From contig JARHVA010003524.1 of the NCBI GenBank assembly GCA_037957365.1, forward strand, positions 1,872,501 to 1,936,500: DNA of 64,000 bases. The letters are read 5' to 3'. Below are positions 58,795 to 64,000 of this stretch, one piece after another (positions within the stretch are counted from its first letter, which is position 1; every line of letters begins with the position of its first letter). The notes below the pieces were generated by a model. It was not told the DNA's origin, did no database searches, and saw nothing but the letters and a program-made list of their open reading frames with translations. Position numbers and translations under genes: made by a program. Source of the DNA: Torreya grandis. Taxonomy: Eukaryota > Streptophyta > Pinopsida > Cupressales > Taxaceae.

Positions 58795-60530
58795 GATGTC
58801 TTATCACCATTGACCATTTTTTTAAGCTAAATTTGTGTTTGAGTATAAAAAATAGAAATCCATTAAAAAGAGAAAAAAAACACATGTTATATGCTTTTCT
58901 AATTACAACAAACATCTTGACATTGAAAATTATTATCGTGAATATATATTGTTATATGTTTCATTTCAAAATAATGGTAATAAAATAACACAAGGTCTTC
59001 AAATTTGGAAACAAATTTGCAAATTGACACCAAAACATTAAATGAAGCCAAGTTAAATTATGAAAAAAATCCTACTTGGGGAGACATGGAGCATGTTTCT
59101 TGTCAACTTGAACTTGATAATGCAAATACATATGATACAATAATCCATTTGATTGAAACTAAAACCATGCAAGAAGAATATGATTTGCAAATGGACTTTC
59201 CATCACTGATGAACTTTGTATTAGAAAAAAAGTTTAAAACCATTTAAAATTGGAAATCATGCATTCATTTATGACAATATTGAATAATATAAACATATAT
59301 GTATGCTAAATGAAGAGAAACAATCCATTGTCAAAGACACCACTTTAAAAAAATGTATAAATAAAAACAAACCATTGTACTTGTTTTTGATAGGAAGCAC
59401 ATGCACTAACAAGACTTTTACAACAAAATATATATACGAGATGTTGGTTATTATTTATTCTTGGTATATTAATATTGATCCATCCAAGCTAAAAGGTCTC
59501 CCACTTGAATATATAGGCAAAACTATAGACAATGTAGGTGGAGTAACATTGCATTTTGTAGTTTTATTGCCCTTTTACAAGTTAGAACTTATTCCATTGA
59601 ATAGTGAACATATCGATGTATTTTCTAAATCTTATAATCGACTACGCATAGTGATTATTGTCAAAATATCACTTATAGGAGAAAGAATGTTATACTACAT
59701 TGACAAGTGATTGTGTGACATAATGCAATTTCCCACTATGTAATTTGTCAATGTTGACATGATCTTCTGTGGAGACTTATATCAAGTCCAACCTATAAAT
59801 TATTGCTTAGTATTTGAACATCCAAAAATGAAAAATGAGCTAATCCCATAATTATTTTGGAAAAAAATGTAGAATGTTACCAATTGCATCAAACCATGCA
59901 CCTAAAGGATCAGAACTTTATGTCAGTACTAAACAGAATACACACATGCTCACATACAAATAAGGATATGATATATCTTAATAATACATGTTTGTGTCCA
60001 ACACCAAATGATCCATTATTCCCACATCTTTTTTAAGTGAATGATGATGTTGAAGCACAAAATAATAAAATTTTGCCACTTGTCTGTATAAATAAATTGT
60101 TATTCATGTAATAAACAAAGAAGATGATACATATAATGAAAGATAAGGACATGTTAATGCCACATGCCTGCTGAAAAAATAATTTTAAAACCCAATATGT
60201 TGGTTGAATTTTCCCCTAGAAATTATTATATGCAATATGGTCTCCTTAATGGTTTGGATGGTATATTCAAAATATACACCAAAGAACATGACATTAACAT
60301 TATTTGGGTGGAATTCAATGATAATCATATTGGACATTTGCAAATAGAAAAACGTATTCATTTGTATAAAACTCATTGCATCAAATTGAACTCATGTATT
60401 TTTAATTTCAAGCCCTATTTAAAATCATATTTACAAGAAAAACTTTACAATATGAAGTTAGTTTCAAATATAATTAGCTTGCGCACGTACAAAACATAGT
60501 TTCCAAGGTCTCACCATGGAAGGTGTTGTA
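58795..60530 (+). pseudogene. Helitron PIF1-like helicase domain
   Basis: Helitron helicase unwinds DNA during rolling-circle transposition. A lead-in typical of these proteins (HVICFSNYNKHLDIENYYRE, then ILLYVSFQNNG) is followed by a linker. The SF1B motifs then appear in order: motif I (Walker A) as LFLIGSTCTNKTFTTKYIYE at about 59380-59440, where the usual GGAGTGKT has decayed; PLEYIGKTIDNVGGVTLHF; motif II region as IVIIVKISLIGERMLYYIDK, where DEIS reads VKIS; and motif III as FCGDLYQVQPI near 59760. The C-terminal part reads MLVEFSPRNYYMQYGLLNGL then DGIFKIYTKEHDINIIWVEF (60.18-60.32 kb), and finally a GVVFKPLGVTRHGLEYIS stretch near 60520. Stops and frameshifts make it non-functional. 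Confidence 0.82.
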
Positions 60531-60734
60531 TTCAAGCCACTTGGTGTAACACGACATGGATTGGAATATATATCCATTTATCATTTAAAAATCATAGGTT
60601 CATTATATTTTCTTAGACCACTAACTAATAAAAACTTTAGAGTTAAAAAAACATTTTATGTTGAAATGTCATGATCAGAATCAAGCTCAAAATGGGTATT
60701 ATAGCTTAGTCTTAGATCAAATATTTACTCTTCA

Positions 60735-61365
60735 TCCATTATTATATGTTCATTGAACACTCATAGTTTTCATCCCCATTTAGAAGACATTATTGATGAC
60801 ATTGACTTAATGAAATGTGACATACTATGCTTTCAAGAAACACACATTACATCTAACAATTCCTTTAACCATATCCCAAACTTCAGGGCTTGTATCTCAG
60901 TTCATAATGTCCATGGTATCATGATATATGTACAAAGACATGTTATCACCTTAAATGCAATGTAATACCTTTCAAAAAAATTAGAAACATTGATAATAAA
61001 ATCCATAATATGAGAGCATGAATTTACAATTGCTAATTTCTAAGCATCCCCATTTGCATCTCTCTTAGATATCATAAATGTTATTAAGAAGGAACTTTTA
61101 AATATAGAAACATTAAAAGAAATCTACATATCAGGAGACTTTAACATTGACATTTCTATCTTTAACAAATCAGAAATACTACTAGAAAGACATATGTCAT
61201 CTTCTACTATGCATTTCTTGCCACATAAATGTAAGCAACATGCAAATAGAATCATAGACTATGTTTGGTCAAACAATGTACAAGTTCATAATAATTTCCT
61301 TGAAATATATATGTATTGGACTGATGATGATGCCATTTGTCTAGTTATAAATAATAATACATAAA
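60735..61365 (+). pseudogene. Endonuclease/exonuclease/phosphatase (EEP) domain at the Helitron C-terminus
   Basis: Just downstream of the helicase, on the same strand, comes an apurinic-type endonuclease fold. Motifs in order, all in one frame: a start SLNTHSFHPHLEDIIDDIDL; DILCFQETHI with the conserved E; a glycine-rich HGIMIYVQRHVI; then after stops ASPFASLLDIINVIKKELLN, IYISGDFNIDISIFN with the D-x-N catalytic pair (61134-61145), ANRIIDYVWSNN, and YWTDDDAICLVI. The final 'TDHDAI' type block has D where the catalytic histidine is expected. Such a C-terminal endonuclease is the mark of Helentron/Helitron2-type elements and was probably captured from a non-LTR retrotransposon. At least four stops. 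Confidence 0.8.
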
Positions 61366-61855
61366 TACTAGTATTTAAATGAAAAACATGCTACTATATA
61401 TTTAACTATTTCAGTGTTTGTGTCTATGTTTGTTTCTATTTATATCCTGATTCTTGTATATAAATTTAAATTTTTTTGTTTATTAAATTTATATATGAAA
61501 GAAACTAAAAATAAGCATGTTATTTCAACAACCAAACAAAAAAAAATGGATTCAAAAACATATATTCTAGAACATGGAAAAACTATTTAGCAAGCATGAA
61601 TGAATCTATTTAACACTAGTCAAGTGAATCTTCCTCAATAACAAGTACAAAAATGGTAACTCTTAAATATATTTTTCCCCTATTACTTATGAAATAATGG
61701 TCTTTTGAAAAAAAAATATGTTAAATTTTCTACTTGTAGTCTTCTTAACACACTGCTAAAACATGAATTCTTCTTTTCTTTTAGAATAAGGATAACCAAC
61801 TTCTTCATACACAATATTCAACATTTGTGTTGGAAAAGCTATTAATATTTTTAAG
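61366..61855. other. AT-rich spacer
   Basis: No recognised coding signal between the endonuclease and the following open frame. Confidence 0.5.
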
Positions 61856-61863
61856 GGGATATA

Positions 61864-62280
61864 TTGATAGTTTATGGCCCTGCTCACACCACAAATATTG
61901 CTTCACTAGTTAAGTCAGAGATATTTCATGCTAATTTGGTCGATGTTCATGGGAAAATGACAATAATAATCAATATCAGCAAAAAATTAATTCAAAATTT
62001 TGAAACATACATAGCTCTAGGAAAAAAGTATCTGCATTTTAGAATTCTTGATAAAAGAAAAAAGAAAATACAAAAGAGGATATGCTGACTTATGCATTAT
62101 TCTTACTGCAAAGTCAAGCATGCAAAACATACAAACAATTTGAAAAAAAATGCAAACTTACACCTGATAATACAATTTATAGTATTATGGACTCAGACAA
62201 TTCATACTCATTGGACTCATTTGGAGCTTTGATTACAAGCTATCATCAAATCTAACAAATAGTTTAAATTGCATGTTAAA
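61864..62280 (+). pseudogene. Possible OB-fold (RPA1-like) remnant
   Basis: A 74-codon open frame reads IFHANLVDVHGKMTIIINIS, KKLIQNFETYIALGKKYLHF, RILDKRKKK. The pattern 'lvD..G..i...i.kkli..f...i..GK.Y...nf.i' resembles the first OB fold of replication protein A large-subunit homologues, which plant Helitrons often carry as a separate gene. The match is short and by eye only. If right, it would be an accessory gene of the same Helitron; if not, a chance frame. Confidence 0.3.
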
Positions 62281-63192
62281 GAAAAAAAAACATAATATAT
62301 CATTACAATTGTAAGTTTATATTTACTTGGTGACTGCTTTTCCTTCCATTGTTATTTGTTTGTTTACAAACTAATTGCAAATGTTTACTGTTAGATTCAA
62401 CTCAGAGAACAACATCAACAAGTTTGCCATGGAATATAGAATGAGTTAATGTTTAAAAAAATTCCTATCTATATTTTCAAAAATGTCATATGCAAAGGGA
62501 CAAAAGGTTCTTGAACTCTTCGAGTAAATTCTACTTAGTTTATCGAACCATTGGATGACAAATGCACAAATAAACATTTGTAAACAATTATAGTAGCAAA
62601 AATTGAGGCAAGTATTCATTATTTTTTTAAATAAGAAAAGTTGCAATTGTGTTTTTTCTTCCTTGATTATGTTAAAAAAATCATCAGCTAACACTAAGAT
62701 CTATATGTCATAGGGATGCTAAAAGCAAAAATTATTTATTTGGCTCCTTTTCAGTCAGTATGCAATACATGCCAACATGCAATTCTACCAATATATCTTC
62801 ATAGTAATGACTATCTACATTGTCAAAGATGCACAAAAAAACTCAGGACATTCCTATGTTCAAGCATTGACATGTAATATCCACACATAATATGGAAAAT
62901 TTGAATACATATTGCATAAACCTTTGCTTTAAAATTTGCTCCCAGATATAACAATAATATTGTTTGAAAAATAACAATAAGATATTTTAGCAACTATCTT
63001 TTTGTTGCACAAATTCCAAGTAAACAATACATTCAAAATCATAATGGATTATACCATTAATAATATTAAACAATAATAAATCAAGATTCCAAATCAACAA
63101 GTTGCTTAAAATATTGCCTTGCACACATGTTTTTAAAATTCAAATAACTATTTCTTGGCTCCACTAATATATCTCTTGTTTTTTTTATTATA
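62281..63192. other. AT-rich stretch, nothing recognised
   Basis: No open frame or repeat that I can support. One minus-strand frame (62694-62446) has no family resemblance. Confidence 0.5.
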
Positions 63193-63400
63193 GGATACTA
63201 TAAGATTTTGGAAACATGGCACAACAACATTTTTGACATTGCTAATGCTCATCATAATTATTTTGAAGGGTTGTAGTATCTAAGTCATTATTGTTAACTT
63301 ATTCCATATTTATATCCATATATCAAAACTTTAATTTTGCTCATTAACTGTTATGCATTTGTAACTTGAATCATTCAAAGCTACAAATACTAGACTAATA
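63193..63400 (+). repeat. Direct repeat, copy 1 (partner 63640-63830)
   Basis: Shares with the partner aggata, ttttggaaacatg, tttttgacattgctaatgctca, attccatatttatatc and a caaaacttnaatt block; about 447 bases apart. Confidence 0.85.
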
Positions 63401-63590
63401 AATATTGACATGTTACAAAATGTTTTTAAAATCATAATGAATCTGTAAATATATCAAAAAAATATCTTTAATATTTGTTTTTATATAATTGTAATTGATA
63501 ATTTGAATTTATTTACAATCATATGATCTGAAAACAGTATCCAATATTTTATCACAGATACAATTAAATTTTTAGGATCACCAAAAAAAA

Positions 63591-63612
63591 TGTTGTAATA
63601 GAAATTACAACA
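63591..63612. repeat. 9-bp stem hairpin
   Basis: TGTTGTAAT, loop AGAA, ATTACAACA; perfect complementarity. Followed by atttttagtc. A degenerate version of the same sequence lies near 63822-63860. Confidence 0.85.
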
Positions 63613-63639
63613 ATTTTTAGTCTTTTTTTATGGCTTTAG

Positions 63640-63830
63640 GATATGACAAAGTTTTTGGAAACATGAAAACAATTTTTTGACATTGCTAATGCTCAACATA
63701 TTTATATTTATTTGCTGAAATATATGGTGCATTATTGTAAATGTATTCCATATTTATATCTATAATCAAAACTATAATTATGTCAATAATTGTTGAACAT
63801 TTGCAACTGAAATAGTTGATAGCAAAAAAA
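63640..63830 (+). repeat. Direct repeat, copy 2 (partner 63193-63400)
   Basis: Second copy; flanked on both sides by a poly(A)-aatnttntaataga/aataattnca-atttttagtc sequence. Confidence 0.85.
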
Positions 63831-64000
63831 ATATTATAATAATAATTTCAATTATTTTTAGTCAAATATGAACCTTGCACAACAATAAAGCTCAATTTAT
63901 AGAGTCCCTAACATGCCTATTTATTATAGTGCTTGGTATTACTCATGCCTAGTGTTTGTGCAGTATACTGTGCTTATTTACTTTTATTTTTCCGTTGCTT

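Overview
The window reads as nuclear DNA from a plant with a large, repeat-filled genome. It is strongly AT-rich with few CpGs. It is packed with decayed Ty3/gypsy and Ty1/copia elements, a LINE, SINEs, microsatellites and a Helitron. I find no intact host gene, rRNA, tRNA or CRISPR array. The mix (chromodomain Ty3, Tat-like Ty3, copia with UBN2-type gag, low gene density, old insertions) suits a gymnosperm or other large-genome seed plant. That assignment is inference only.

Layout. 0-10 kb: chromovirus integrase/chromodomain remnant with a probable 3' LTR, a copia RT/RNase H remnant, then non-coding DNA with a three-copy inverted repeat family. 10.3-14.2 kb: minus-strand LINE pseudogene. 14.18-18.88 kb: a young, GC-richer, non-autonomous Ty3 element (gag, a protease trace, no RT or integrase) with 720/719-bp LTRs and 5-bp target duplication ATACC. 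18.9-29 kb: a Tat-like Ty3 gag-protease remnant running abruptly into a copia gag-only remnant with a PPT and an apparently very long 3' LTR. 29-31.7 kb: unrecognised minus-strand decayed ORFs. 31.70-34.57 kb: a Ty3 deletion derivative (gag and protease joined to an integrase scrap) with 540-bp LTRs and TSD TGGTA. 35-48 kb: tandem repeats, a 1.1-kb tandem duplication carrying a large (AC)n expansion in one copy only, and a SINE with a 12-bp TSD. 48.4-61.4 kb (possibly 62.3 kb): a large plus-strand Helitron of Helentron type (Rep/N-terminal region, PIF1 helicase, C-terminal endonuclease). It is split by a complete 6.26-kb minus-strand copia element (TSD ATTGT), which itself holds a SINE-like insert, and by a 2.2-kb stretch I do not recognise.

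How the parts relate. The order of events can be read from the nesting. The Helitron came first, then the copia element inside it (LTRs roughly 10-15% apart), then the SINE-like insert inside the copia. Separately, the LINE decayed before the young Ty3 element (LTRs about 1.3% apart) entered its edge. Three of the LTR elements lack RT/integrase and would have depended on enzymes supplied by relatives.

Most noteworthy: the Helentron-like element with a recognisable apurinic-type endonuclease domain downstream of its helicase; the young gag-only Ty3 element with non-canonical TA...CA termini; and the SINE whose empty site survives in a neighbouring paralogous repeat copy. All identifications come from reading motifs by eye; no searches were run.
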